Positions 9,571-19,304 of a stretch of DNA of 64,000 bases are shown here, one piece after another. The stretch comes from Gaiellasilicea sp963850995. Its GTDB lineage: Bacteria; Actinomycetota; Thermoleophilia; Gaiellales; Gaiellaceae. The stretch lies in NCBI GenBank assembly GCA_963850995.1, contig CAWKNQ010000016.1, positions 211,267-275,266 on the forward strand, read 5' to 3'. The notes beneath the pieces are model-generated. The model was not told the origin of the DNA and ran no database searches. It saw only the letters and a list, made by a program, of their open reading frames with translations. The number at the start of each line of letters is the position of its first letter. Within the stretch, counting starts at the first letter, position 1. The translations under genes and the position numbers were made by a program.

Positions 9571-11468
9571 CCGAGTTCGGAGTGGCGCTCGCGAAGGACG
9601 TGATGGTGCCGATGCGGGACGGGATCCGCCTCGCGACGGACGTCTACCGCCCCGCCCACGAGGGGGAGCTGGTCGAGGGGCGGTACCCGACGATCCTCTG
9701 CCGGACGCCCTACGACAAGACCGACAAGCGCTACAGCGAGATCGCCGACTTCTTCGTCCCGCACGGCTACGCCGTCGTGCTCCAGGACTGCCGCGACCGC
9801 TACCGGTCGGAGGGGACCGGCGACTACTTCCACACCGTCACGCCACAACAGGGCCAGGACGGCTACGACACCGTCGAGTGGATCGCCGAGCAACGGTGGT
9901 CGAACGGCCGGGTGGGGACGGTCGGCTCGTCGTACGCGGCGATCACGCAGGTGCGGCTGGCACTGGAGCGCCCACCGCATCTGACGGCGATCTGGCCGGA
10001 CGTCGTGCCGACGAACTCGTTCCAGCACCAGTCACGCGAAGGCGGAGCAATGCAGCTGCACATGTTCTGGGCGCTCTTCATCCACGCTCAGGACGCGCAG
10101 GACATCGCGGACGATCCGGACAAGCAGGCCGAGGTCTGGGGCGACCTGGCGAGACTGCGCGAGCTCTTCTGGGCGACGCCGTGGCAGCGCGGACAGCTCT
10201 CGCTTCGGCACACGCCGACCCTCGAGCAGGCGCTGATCGACTACACGACGCGCGGCGCCTACGACGACTACTGGGCGCAGGAGTCGAACGACTTCACGGC
10301 CCACTACGACCGGCACGCAGACGTCCCGGGGACGTTTTCGACCGGCTGGTTCGACGCGTTCCCGCACGCGGACAGCGAGTACTTCGCGGCGATGGCGGCG
10401 AAGAACGAGACGCCGCAGCGCCTGATCATCGGCCCGTGGAGCCATGTCGGCATGCGCGGCGACGCGACCTACACCCTCGACGTCGACTTCGGGCCGGAGT
10501 CGGTCTGGGGCGTGCGGCGCTACTTCGAGGAGCAGCTCGCCTTCTTCGACCGTTGGCTACGCGAGAACGGTGCCGCGCCGGCCGACGAGGCGCCGGTCCG
10601 GATCTTCGTGATGGGCGGCGGCTCGGGCCGGAAGACGGCTCTGGGGAAGCTCGACCACGGCGGCCGCTGGCGCGAGGAGCACGAGTGGCCGCTTGCGCGG
10701 GCACAGGAGACGCCTCTCTACCTGCACGGCGACGGTTCGCTCTCACGCGAGGCGCCGAGCGGGCCCGCAGAGCCGCGGCGCTACACGTACGACCCCACCC
10801 ACCCCGTGCCGACGATCGGCGGCAACTACTGCTCGGTCGGGGAGCTCCCCGCCGAAGGCGCCGCCATGGAGCCCGCGTGGTCGAGGTTCCTGAGCCCGGT
10901 GCTTCGCCTTCGCAACATCATGACCCCGGGCCCCGCCGACCAGAAGGAGTCGCCGGAGTTCTTCACCTCGCGGGAGCCGTACCCGCGGCTGTCCGAGCGC
11001 GCCGACGTGCTCGTCTACCAGACCGAGCCGCTCGCCGAGCCCGTCGAGGTGACCGGCCGAGCGGTCGTCAACCTCTGGATCTCGTCGAGCGCGCCCGACA
11101 CCGACTTCACCGCGAAGCTCGTCGACGTGTACCCGTCGAACGAGGACTACCCCGACGGGTACGACATGCTGATCAACGACTCGATCATCCGTTGCCGCTA
11201 CCGCGAGGGGTTCGACAGTGAGGTCTTTCTCACTCCCGGCGAGATCGTGCCCGTCTCGATCCTGCTCCCGCCGACCTCGAACGTTTTCGCGGCGGGTCAC
11301 CGGATCCGCATCGACGTTTCGTCTTCGAACTTCCCCCGACTCGAGCGCAACCCCAACACCGGCGAGCCGATCGGCCGGCATACGCACGAGGTCTCCGCCG
11401 ACCAGGCCGTCTACGCCGACGCGGAGCACCCGTCGCACGTCGTCCTGCCGGTTATTCCTGGCCAGTGA
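9567..11468 (+). CDS. CocE/NonD-type serine hydrolase (X-Pro dipeptidyl-peptidase S15 fold)
   Basis: 633 aa, GTG start in a GTGA overlap with hyuA. The N-terminal segment VMVPMRDGIRLATDVYRP is typical of the family. A catalytic triad is visible: serine in GSSYA near residue 121, aspartate in WFDAFPH near 261, histidine in GPWSHVG near 292. These positions match the spacing known for cocaine esterase. A C-terminal jelly-roll domain follows, ending HVVLPVIPGQ. Such enzymes hydrolyse esters or amides in the cytoplasm; no signal peptide is seen. A paralogue lies at 20085-22802. Its coupling to hydantoinase genes suggests it removes an ester or amide group from the same class of compound. Confidence 0.88.
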   Translation: MTEFGVALAKDVMVPMRDGIRLATDVYRPAHEGELVEGRYPTILCRTPYDKTDKRYSEIADFFVPHGYAVVLQDCRDRYRSEGTGDYFHTVTPQQGQDGYDTVEWIAEQRWSNGRVGTVGSSYAAITQVRLALERPPHLTAIWPDVVPTNSFQHQSREGGAMQLHMFWALFIHAQDAQDIADDPDKQAEVWGDLARLRELFWATPWQRGQLSLRHTPTLEQALIDYTTRGAYDDYWAQESNDFTAHYDRHADVPGTFSTGWFDAFPHADSEYFAAMAAKNETPQRLIIGPWSHVGMRGDATYTLDVDFGPESVWGVRRYFEEQLAFFDRWLRENGAAPADEAPVRIFVMGGGSGRKTALGKLDHGGRWREEHEWPLARAQETPLYLHGDGSLSREAPSGPAEPRRYTYDPTHPVPTIGGNYCSVGELPAEGAAMEPAWSRFLSPVLRLRNIMTPGPADQKESPEFFTSREPYPRLSERADVLVYQTEPLAEPVEVTGRAVVNLWISSSAPDTDFTAKLVDVYPSNEDYPDGYDMLINDSIIRCRYREGFDSEVFLTPGEIVPVSILLPPTSNVFAAGHRIRIDVSSSNFPRLERNPNTGEPIGRHTHEVSADQAVYADAEHPSHVVLPVIPGQ

Positions 11469-12626
11469 GCGCCCTCGAGTTCGTGGCCGTCCCCGGTGGC
11501 CCGTTCGCGATGGGACTCGACCCTGCGCAGATGTATCCGCCGGACGAGGACGAGACGCCGAGGCGGACCGTCCGGGTCGAAGGATTCCGGATCGCCCGGT
11601 TGCCGGTCACGGGCGCCGACGGCGTCCCCGTCACGTACATCTCCCGCGACGAGGCCGAGGCGTTCTGCGCCGCGAACGGCGTGCGGCTCCCGACCGAGGT
11701 CGAATGGGAGGCGGCCGCACGCGGCGGGGACGACCGGCTCTGGCCGTGGGGCGACGAGCCGCCCGACACGACGCGCGCGACCTTCGGCCGCGGCATCGGC
11801 GGGCCGTCGCGCGCCGGCATGCATCCCGCAGGTGCGGCGCCGTGCGGCGCCCTGGACCTGGCGGGCAACGTCTACGAGTGGACGGCCGACGGCGTGGTGC
11901 GCGGCGGCTCGTACCTCAGCGGGGCCGACGAGCTGCGCTGCTCGGCGCGCCTGCCGGTGCATCCCGCGGCGCGCGACACCTACATCGGCTTCCGCGTCGT
12001 CGCCGTCGAGCCGCGGCGGAGCTTCGACTGGGTCGACGTGCCGGCCGGCGACTACGTGATCGGGCGCGACGCGGACGAGTCACGTCAGCGGGTCGTCGAG
12101 GTGGACGGGTTCGAGCTCACGCGAACACCCGTCACGAACGGGCAGTACGAGCGCTTCGTCGCCGAGACGGGCGCCGCCGCCCCGCCGCACTGGCCCGCCC
12201 CGCTCCGACCACCCGGTCACGTTCGTCGACTGGGACGAGGCGTCGGCGTTCTGTGCCTGGGCCGGCGGCCGGCTGCCGATCGAGGCGGAATGGGAGAAGG
12301 GCGCGCGCGGCACCGACGGGCGCTCGTACCCGTGGGGCGACGAGGAGGACGAGGGTCGCGCCGCGGTCGGGCATGGGCTGAAGCACGGCTCAACCTCGCC
12401 GGTCGGCTCCCACCCCGACGGCGCCAGCCCGTACGGTCTGCTGGACATGGCCGGAAACGTCTGGGAATGGACGTCGACGGAATACCCGCCGGGTGAGCGC
12501 GTGCTCCGCGGCGGCTCGTTTGCGAGCCCGGGACTCGCCTGGGCCCGCTGCACGATGCGCAGTCACAGCCGCCCGGTGCGGCGACAAGCGCACATCGGTT
12601 TCCGGGTCGCGAGACAAGCCCGGTAG
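11465..12626 (+). CDS. Tandem SUMF1-like (formylglycine-generating-enzyme fold) protein, frameshifted
   Basis: GTG start in a GTGA overlap with the hydrolase. Two SUMF1/EgtB-like domains lie in tandem. The first (about residues 1-175) has LPTEVEWEAAARGG, WPWGDEPP, LAGNVYEWT and YIGFRVVA. The second has DHPVTFVDWDEASAFC, LPIEAEWEKGARG, YPWGDEE, MAGNVWEWT and HIGFRVA. The reading frame breaks near 12205 and is restored by removing one base; the gene length (3n+1) agrees with a single extra base, giving about 386 aa. Neither domain has the CxxxxC pair of true formylglycine-generating enzymes; only RCSAR/RCTMR survives. Sulfatase activation is therefore unlikely. The fold also serves in EgtB-like and carbohydrate-linked proteins; function unknown. 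Confidence 0.75.
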
Positions 12627-12633
12627 CGAGTCC

Positions 12634-13560
12634 TCATGAGGCGCTGCACTCGTCTCGGTCGAGGTCGTAGGTGATCTTCGCTCGCCCGAAGCCACCGCTG
12701 ACGCCGGTTCGGAAGACCGTTTCTGCGGGGCCGAGACCCGAGCCGCCGCCGCCGTGGCCGCCGCTGAAGGAGCGGCTGGAACCGCCTCCTCCCCCGCCGT
12801 AGAGCCCTCCGCCTCCGCCTCCGCCACCGCTGGCGCGACCAGCGGCGCCGTCGCCACCGAGTCCGAGCGAGCCGGCCGTCGCCGTGATCGAGAGATCGGA
12901 GGCGTTCCGGCCGGGGGTGCCCCCCGTGGTCCGAGTTCCGCCCTTGCCGCCGGTCGCGGGATTCGCCGACCCGAGGGCGTCAAAGCCGTCGTGGCCGGTC
13001 AGATCGCCCCCGTTGCCGCCACCGGTACCGATTGGCCCGCCGATCGCGCCGCCGGCGCCACCCGAACCCCCGGCGCCCACGATGATCCGGTGCGCGAGAC
13101 CATCGCCCCCTCGACGGATGTCGGTTGCTCCGCCCCCGCCGGACCCGGCCTTCCCCCGGCGGTCGAGCGTTGCGCCGCCGTCGCCGCCCCCATTCCAGCC
13201 GCCGGCTCCCGGAGTCGACTCCACCGCTTCGCCACCCCAGCCGCCCACACGAACTCGCAGGATCTCGCCGGGTGTGACCCTGAACTCTGCCGCCCCCTGT
13301 GCGCCGGCGCCCGGTGCGCCTGCGGTTCCGCCCGGACCTCCAGCCGCCCCGACAACCTCGATCCGGAGCCGACAGACACCGGCCGGCACGAGGAAGTCCT
13401 GAGGCAACCCCGTGAACGCGAACGTGGTCGCGACGGGCGAGCTCGCGTCCGTCAGCAGCCAGACGGGGGGCACGCCGAAGGCGATCACTGCAGCCGCGAG
13501 GTAAAAGGAGCGCGCTCTTCGCCGCTGCTGGGAGGTGCCCTGAGCGCCTCGATTCGTCAT
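12634..13560 (-). CDS. Glycine-rich membrane-anchored/exported protein
   Basis: 308 aa on the minus strand, convergent with the SUMF1-like gene (7 bp between stops). A short basic N-terminus (QQRRRARSF) precedes one hydrophobic segment at about residues 19-37, so the protein is probably anchored or exported with the rest outside. Residues 60-75 (VCRLRIEVVGAAGG) begin a very long region of glycine/alanine/serine tracts, including GGWGG and GGGGGGGGLYGGGGGG, to the end. The pattern fits glycine-rich beta-structured surface proteins (Gly_rich/ALK-ligand-like). Function is unknown. Because GGN codons dominate, the opposite strand shows spurious long frames. Confidence 0.7.
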   Translation of the reverse strand: MTNRGAQGTSQQRRRARSFYLAAAVIAFGVPPVWLLTDASSPVATTFAFTGLPQDFLVPAGVCRLRIEVVGAAGGPGGTAGAPGAGAQGAAEFRVTPGEILRVRVGGWGGEAVESTPGAGGWNGGGDGGATLDRRGKAGSGGGGATDIRRGGDGLAHRIIVGAGGSGGAGGAIGGPIGTGGGNGGDLTGHDGFDALGSANPATGGKGGTRTTGGTPGRNASDLSITATAGSLGLGGDGAAGRASGGGGGGGGLYGGGGGGSSRSFSGGHGGGGSGLGPAETVFRTGVSGGFGRAKITYDLDRDECSAS

Positions 13561-13606
13561 GCCCCAAGGTTCGCTGCGGCTGGTCTAGCCGCGGTCGAGC
13601 GGCGAG

Positions 13607-13620
13607 TACAGTGAGTTATG
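13607..13620 (+). promoter_or_regulatory. Leaderless-type -10 element for the SARP-like gene
   Basis: TACAGT lies five bases before the ATG at 13618, with no Shine-Dalgarno sequence. In actinobacteria a TANNNT hexamer at this distance puts transcription start on or next to the start codon, so a leaderless mRNA is expected. Confidence 0.45.
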
Positions 13621-16572
13621 GACTTCCGCGTACTCGGGCCGCTCGAGGCGGTGGCCGACGGGCGGGTCGTCGCGCTGGACGCCGCGAAGCCGCGTGCGCT
13701 CCTGGCGATCCTGCTCCTGCACGCAAGTGAGCCCGTGGCCAGCGATCGGCTGATCGAGGATCTCTGGGCCGGCCGTCCGCCGGCCACCGCGGCGAAGGTC
13801 CTGCAGACATACGTCTTCCAGCTCCGCAAGGCGCTCGGCACCGACGCGATCGTTACCCGGCCGGAGGGCTACGAGCTCCGGGTCGAGGCGGATGGAACTG
13901 ATCTGCATCGCTTCGAACGTCTTGTGAGCGAGGCGCGAGCTGCCGAGCCGCCGGCCGCAGCCCAGCGCCTGCGCGAGGCCCTCTCGCTCTGGCGCGGCCC
14001 GCCGCTGGCCGAGTTCGCTTACGAGTCATGGGCGCAGGCTGAGATCGGTCGGCTCGACGAGCTTCACCTCTCCGCGCTCCAGGATCGCATCGACGCGGAT
14101 CTCGCGCTCGGCCGCGACGGCGAGCTCGTCGGCGAGATCGAGGGTCTGGTCGCCGAGCACCCGCTATCGGAGCGCCTGCGCGGCCAGCTCATGCTCGCCC
14201 TCTACCACGCGGGCAGGCAGGCGGAGGCGGTGGACGCCTACCGGTCGGCGAGGGCCACGCTCGTCGAGCAGGTCGGGATCGAGCCGGGGTCGGCGTTGCG
14301 CCGCCTCGAGCGTGCAATCCTCGAGCAGGATCCTGCGCTGGACGTCGTCTCGGTGCCTTCAAGCGCCCGGACGGTACCCAGGGCGCACAGCGCGATCGAC
14401 CTCCTTCGTCGGCCGCAGTCGGGAGCAGCGAGAGATTCGCACGCTGCTGGCCGGTGGAGACGTGCGTCTGCTGACGCTCACGGGAGCGGCCGGAACGGGG
14501 AAGACGCGGCTCGCGGTCGAGGCGACAGCGGGCTTGGACGCCGAGTTCCCGGACGGCGCCGTGCTCATCGAGCTCGCCCCGATCCGCGACTCCGACCAGG
14601 TCGCCACGACGATCGCCAATGCGCTCGGCCTGACTGCGAGGCTGGGGGACGGATTGCTCGAAACGCTCGTCGTCTCGCTGCGCGGCCGGCGGGCGCTGCT
14701 CCTGCTCGACAACTTCGAGCAGGTACTCGACGCGGCGGCGCTGCTGAGCCGACCTGCTCGCGGGCGCACCTGACCTGACGCTCCTCGTCACCAGCCGCGC
14801 GCCGCTCGACATCCCCGAGGAGCGGATCTACCCGGTCCCGGCGCTCCAGCTTCCCGATCCGTCGCGCCCGCTCGAGGTCGGCCGACGTCCGCCGGACGGA
14901 GGCGGTACGGCTGTTCGTCGCTCGCGCACGCGACGCTCGGCCTGACTTCGAGCTCTCGGAGCTGAACGCCGACGCGGTCGCCCGAGCTCTGCCTGCGCCT
15001 GGACGGGCTTCCGCTCGCGCTCGAGCTCGCCGCTGCCCGAACCAAGCTGTTCTCGCCGCGCGAGATCCTCGAGCGCCTCGCAGGAAGGCTCGAGCTTCTG
15101 AAGGCCGAGCCCGGCGCCGGCTTGCCCGAGCGGCACCGGACGCTGCGAGCCGCGATCGAGTGGAGCTACGACCTGCTGGGCACGGAGGAACAGGCCCTCT
15201 TCACGAGCCTCGGCAATCTTCGTCGGCGGATTCACGCTGAACGGTACCGAGGCGGTCGGCAAGCGATCTCGAGCTCGACGTCGTCGCCGGTGTCGAGTCG
15301 CTCCTGAGCATCAGCCTGCTCCGAACCGAGCCGCATGGCCGGCGGCGAGCCGCGCTTCGGGATGCTGGAGACGATCCGCGAGTACGCGCTCGAGCGGCTG
15401 GGCGAGCGCGGCGACAGTGAGGCGGTGCAGCGCCGCTACGCAGAGCTTCTACGTCGAGCTCGTCGAGCAGGCCGAGCCCGCGTTGCGTCGGGCCGCAGCA
15501 ACTGAGCTGGGTCGAGCGGCTCGACGCCGAGCTCGCCAACATCCGCGCGGCGCTGACCTGGGCGATCGGAGAACGAGGAGACAGAGACCGGTCTGCGGAT
15601 CGGCGCAGGGCTCTGGCGCTACTGGCAGATGCGAGGACGCCTCGACGAGGGGCGGGAGCACCTCGAACAACTCCTGGCGGAGGGCTCCGGCTCGGCTGCC
15701 GCACGGGCTTCGGCCCAACACGCGGCCGCATCGCATAGCGATGGACCCAGGGCGACCACGAGGCGGTGCGCCGTCTCCTGCGAGGCGAGCCTGCCCGTCC
15801 ATCGCAGGCTGGCGGAGGATTGGCGCGTCCCGGGCTCACTTGCCGTCCTGGCCTCCTCGGCTCTCGCGACGAGTGACCTGGACCGGGCGCTCGCTCTCGC
15901 CGAGGAAGGGCTCGAGTGTTGCGCGGCGGTCTGGCGACATCTACCTGGTGGCCATGCTCGCTGTACAACGTCGGCGTGGCGCTTGCATGGAAGGGGGAGC
16001 TGGACGAGGCCGAGCGCTGCACTCGAGGAGAGCGTGAGCGGGGCTCGTCAGGGCCGGAAATGTCGCGCAGCGTCGCGAGTCACGGGCTAAGGGCGCTCGG
16101 CGTGGATCGCGCTGGCGCGGCGCGACTACGAACAGGCGCGCCCACACCTCGAGGAGAGCCTTGCACTCGGCACGTGCACGCTCGACGAGCCGTGGGGCAT
16201 CTCTCACTCGCTCTCGAACCTCGCGCTCGTGGCAAACGAAGCGCGCGACCACGACACGGCGCGACGACTGCTGGCGGAGAGCGTCGAGATCGAGCTGCAA
16301 GCATGGGCGAGCGGCTGGGACTGGTCTCCAACCTCGAGGTGTATGCGCAGGGCTGGCCGCTACGAAGCGGTCATCCCGACCGGGCCGTCCGCCTGTACGC
16401 GATGCGCCAGCGTCCTTCGCGATTCGGTGGGACTCGACCCGTCCGAACCCGGGTGGCCGGACCCCGACATCGCACGTCGCTCGAGCTGCGTACGCGCGGT
16501 CGAGTGAGGAAGACATTCGCCGCGACAAGCGCGAGGGACGCGCTGACGCTCGACCCTCGCGACTACCGCTGA
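13618..16572 (+). pseudogene. SARP/AfsR-like transcriptional regulator, multiply frameshifted
   Basis: The first 250 codons are intact: an OmpR/SARP winged helix (MDFRVLGPLEAV, ALLAILLLHASEPVASDRLIEDLW) and a bacterial transcriptional activation domain ending VGIEPGSALRRLERAIL. After about 14350 the protein continues only if one extra base is skipped repeatedly. The ATPase segment LTGAAGTGKTRLAVEAT follows in the next frame, then LLLLDNFEQVLDAA, TSRAPLDIPEERIYPVP, LDGLPLALELAAAR, AIEWSYDLL, MLETIREYALERL and TPR repeats to about 16570. I count at least ten +1 shifts between 14350 and 15600, and more after that. The residues between shifts are well conserved, which favours sequence errors over true decay. 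If intact it would be an about 980-aa AfsR-type BTAD/NB-ARC/TPR activator. Confidence 0.8.
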
Positions 16573-16665
16573 GGAGGGACTTGCGCGACACGTTGACGGC
16601 GCTCGCCTGCAGACCTAACGCTCAAGCTAAAAGAGGAAGAGGACTATGCGCGAGCGAGAAGCCAT

Positions 16666-17802
16666 ATGAACGTCGACGCGGACCGGCTGCGCGACCTGAC
16701 GCTCGAGCTCGTCGAGGTCGAGAGCCCGACCGGGGACACCGCCGAGGTCGCGCGGCTCTACGGCAAGCGGCTCGAGGAGATCGGGATGGATGTCGAGCTG
16801 CTCGACGAGCGGTTCCCGAAGACCCCGATCGTCGTCGGGCGGCTTCGGGGTGACCGGCCGGGGCCGACGATCGTCCTCAACGGCCATCTCGACACCGTCC
16901 CGATCCCGCACGAGCCGCCGCGGCTCGACGGCGAGACGATCTACGGGCGCGGGACGGCGGACATGAAAGGGGCGCTCGCGTGCGCAGCCGAGACGGCGCG
17001 CGGAGTTCGGGAGCGCGGCTCCTTCCCCGGCGAGCTCGTGATCGTCGCGGTCGGGCTGCACGAGTCGCCCCTTGGACGCGGTGAGGACCTCACGTACCTC
17101 CTCGGCGAGCACGGCTTCACGGCCGACCTCGGCGTGGTCGGCGAGCTCGGCGCGTCGTCGCTGCCGGTCGCGCACGTGGGCTGCGCGACCTTCGAGATCA
17201 CGATCCGCCGCGAGGGCGAGGTCACCCACGAGCTGATGACGGTCGCCGGCACGCCCAACCCGAATCTCGTCGCCGCCAGGGTGATCGAGGCGATCCGAGC
17301 ACGCAACGAGGAGCTGGCCGCGGTCGAGCACGAATGGGTCGGGCCCGAGTCGTACTTCCTCGGCGAGGTGCATGGCGGCGACTTCTACAACCGGCACCCG
17401 GTGGAGTGTCGGCTCGTGGGCACGCGCCGCTGGGCGCCGGGGAACACGCTGCAGCAGGCGGAGGCCGAGTTCGAAGGTCTTCTCGAGCCGATCGCGGCGG
17501 ACTCCGGCTGCACGATCGACCTCGACCTTCAGATCTCGCGGGGCGCGTACCGGATCGATCCCGAGGACAGGCTCGTCGTCGCGCTCCGCGAGGCGTACCG
17601 CGACGTCACAGGGCAGGAGCTGACGCTGACCGGCGTCAGGCTCGTCGCCGACGGCGCGATCTTCAACGCGGCGGGGATCCCCACCGTCTACCACGGCCCG
17701 ATGGGAACCGGCGCGCACGGGGACGTCGAGTCGATCGAGGTCGCGGAGCTCGTGCGCGCGACCCGGGTCTATCTCGCCTTGCTGGAGCGGCTCTGGGCCT
17801 GA
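16666..17802 (+). CDS. M20-family metallopeptidase/deacylase (ArgE/DapE-like)
   Basis: 378 aa. Zinc-site motifs of M20 enzymes are visible: NGHLDTVP (about residues 71-78) and GRGTADMKG (about 94-102), plus a C-terminal GTGAHGDVES. The usual catalytic EE pair is not obvious; VGLHESPLG stands near its place, so activity needs care. M20 enzymes release amino acids from N-acyl or peptide substrates in the cytoplasm. ATG at 16666 is preferred; a possible upstream ATG at 16646 lacks support. It overlaps the following ligase, so the two are co-translated, suggesting deacylation followed by CoA activation of the freed acid. Confidence 0.85.
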   Translation: MNVDADRLRDLTLELVEVESPTGDTAEVARLYGKRLEEIGMDVELLDERFPKTPIVVGRLRGDRPGPTIVLNGHLDTVPIPHEPPRLDGETIYGRGTADMKGALACAAETARGVRERGSFPGELVIVAVGLHESPLGRGEDLTYLLGEHGFTADLGVVGELGASSLPVAHVGCATFEITIRREGEVTHELMTVAGTPNPNLVAARVIEAIRARNEELAAVEHEWVGPESYFLGEVHGGDFYNRHPVECRLVGTRRWAPGNTLQQAEAEFEGLLEPIAADSGCTIDLDLQISRGAYRIDPEDRLVVALREAYRDVTGQELTLTGVRLVADGAIFNAAGIPTVYHGPMGTGAHGDVESIEVAELVRATRVYLALLERLWA

Positions 17803-19301
17803 CCTACGACGAGCTCTACGCGAGCTTCCGCTGGAAGGTGCCGGCGGACGTGAACCTGGGCGTCGACGTCTGCCAGCGCCACCCGCGCGAGTCGGTCGCG
17901 ATCGTGGCCACGGACGGGCGCGAGATCACGCGCCGCGTCACCTTCGGCGAGCTCTCAGATGACTCGAACCGGCTCGCGAACGCGCTGCGGGCGAAGGGGG
18001 TCGGCGCGGCGGATCGCGTCGGGATCGCCCTCCCGCAACGGCCCGAGACAGCGATCGCCCACATCGCCGTCTACAAGCTGGGCGCGATCGCAGTGCCGCT
18101 CTCGACCCGCTTCGGCCCGGACGCGATGGCGGTGCGGCTCGGCGACGCGGACCCCGCAGTCGTGATCGCCGACCGCGAGCTCGAGGGCGTCGCGACGATC
18201 GACGTCGACCGCGAGCTGCCCGCGCTGCTCTCCGCCGCATCGTCGAGCTTCACCCCCGTCACAACAGGAGCAGACTCGCCTGCGCTGATCGTCTACACCT
18301 CGGGCACGACCGGGCCGCCCAAGGGCGCGCTCCTCGCCCATCGCGTCCTGCACGGGCACCTACCGGGCTTCGAGCTCTCGCACGACTTCTTCCCGCAGCC
18401 GGACGACCTGATCTGGACGCCCGCCGACTGGGCCTGGATGGGCGGCCTCTTCGACGTCCTGCTGCCGGGTCTCTACCACGGCCGCCCCGTGCTCTCATTC
18501 CAGACGACGAAGTTCGACCCCGAGGGCGCGTTCGACCTGATCGCCCGGCTCCGCGTGCGGAACGTCTTCATGCCCGCTACGGCGCTCCGGATGATGGCCG
18601 CCCACGACGGCCCGTCTCTGTCGCTCCGCACGCTCGCGAGCGGGGGCGAGATGGTCGGCGAGGAGACCGCGGCATGGTGCTCCGAGCGACTGGGCGCGAG
18701 GCTGAACGAGTTCTACGGCCAGACGGAGGCGAACCTCCTGATCGGGAACTGTGCGGCGTGGCCGGCGAAGCCCGGCTCGATGGGCAGGGCGTACCCGGGG
18801 CACGAGCTGCGCCTCGCCGACGGGGAGATCTTGCTGCGCGCGGACGGCGACCCGGTCGCCTTCCTCGGCTACTGGCGCAATCCGGAAGCGACGGCCGAGA
18901 AGGTGCGCGACGGCTGGCTGCACACGGGCGACCTCGCGGAAATCGACGGGGACGGCTACTTCCGCTTCGTCGGCCGCACGGACGACCTGATCTCGAGCGC
19001 AGGCCACCGGATCGGCCCCGGCGAGATCGAGGATTGCCTCGTGCGCCACCCGTCCGTCGCGCTCGCCGCGGCGATCGGGATCCCGGACGAGCTCCGCGGT
19101 GAGGCGATCAAGGCGTTCGTCGTCGCGACGTCACCGTCAGAGGCGCTCGCAGCGGAGTTGAAGGCGTTGGTGCGCGAGCGCCTCGCCGCCTACGAGGTCC
19201 CGCGCGAGATCGAGTTCGTCGACGAGCTGCCGCTGACGACGTCGGGGAAGATCAGACGCAACGAGCTCCGCCGGCTCCACAGCCGGCAGCCACACGCGTA
19301 A
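17799..19301 (+). CDS. AMP-forming acyl-CoA synthetase/ligase
   Basis: About 500 aa of the ANL superfamily. The AMP-binding P-loop YTSGTTGPPKG is near residue 165, FYGQTEANLL near 304, the hinge HTGDLAEIDGDGYFRFVGRTDD near 375-398, and the catalytic lysine in TTSGKIRRNELRR near 483. It activates a carboxylic acid with ATP and transfers it to CoA. The conserved N-terminus (TYDELYASFRW) begins at a CTG that overlaps the peptidase stop as CTGA, the same architecture as the GTGA/ATGA junctions elsewhere. No ATG, GTG or TTG exists at that place; the next conventional start is GTG 17838, which would cut off conserved residues. Its neighbour suggests the acid comes from deacylation. Confidence 0.85.
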   Translation: MTYDELYASFRWKVPADVNLGVDVCQRHPRESVAIVATDGREITRRVTFGELSDDSNRLANALRAKGVGAADRVGIALPQRPETAIAHIAVYKLGAIAVPLSTRFGPDAMAVRLGDADPAVVIADRELEGVATIDVDRELPALLSAASSSFTPVTTGADSPALIVYTSGTTGPPKGALLAHRVLHGHLPGFELSHDFFPQPDDLIWTPADWAWMGGLFDVLLPGLYHGRPVLSFQTTKFDPEGAFDLIARLRVRNVFMPATALRMMAAHDGPSLSLRTLASGGEMVGEETAAWCSERLGARLNEFYGQTEANLLIGNCAAWPAKPGSMGRAYPGHELRLADGEILLRADGDPVAFLGYWRNPEATAEKVRDGWLHTGDLAEIDGDGYFRFVGRTDDLISSAGHRIGPGEIEDCLVRHPSVALAAAIGIPDELRGEAIKAFVVATSPSEALAAELKALVRERLAAYEVPREIEFVDELPLTTSGKIRRNELRRLHSRQPHA

Positions 19302-19304
19302 CCC

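Noticed and set aside
11465..12626. Formylglycine-generating enzyme for sulfatases
   Set aside because: The catalytic cysteine pair is absent in both domains and no sulfatase is encoded in the window.
12754..13614. Possible proline-rich protein opposite the glycine-rich gene
   Set aside because: It is the complement of GGN codons; no start signal or family features, while the minus-strand frame has a membrane segment and a proper start.
14350..16570. Programmed +1 frameshifting as an explanation for the regulator gene
   Set aside because: No common slippery sequence or stop context; the positions differ in sequence and far too many would be needed for one protein. Sequence error is simpler.
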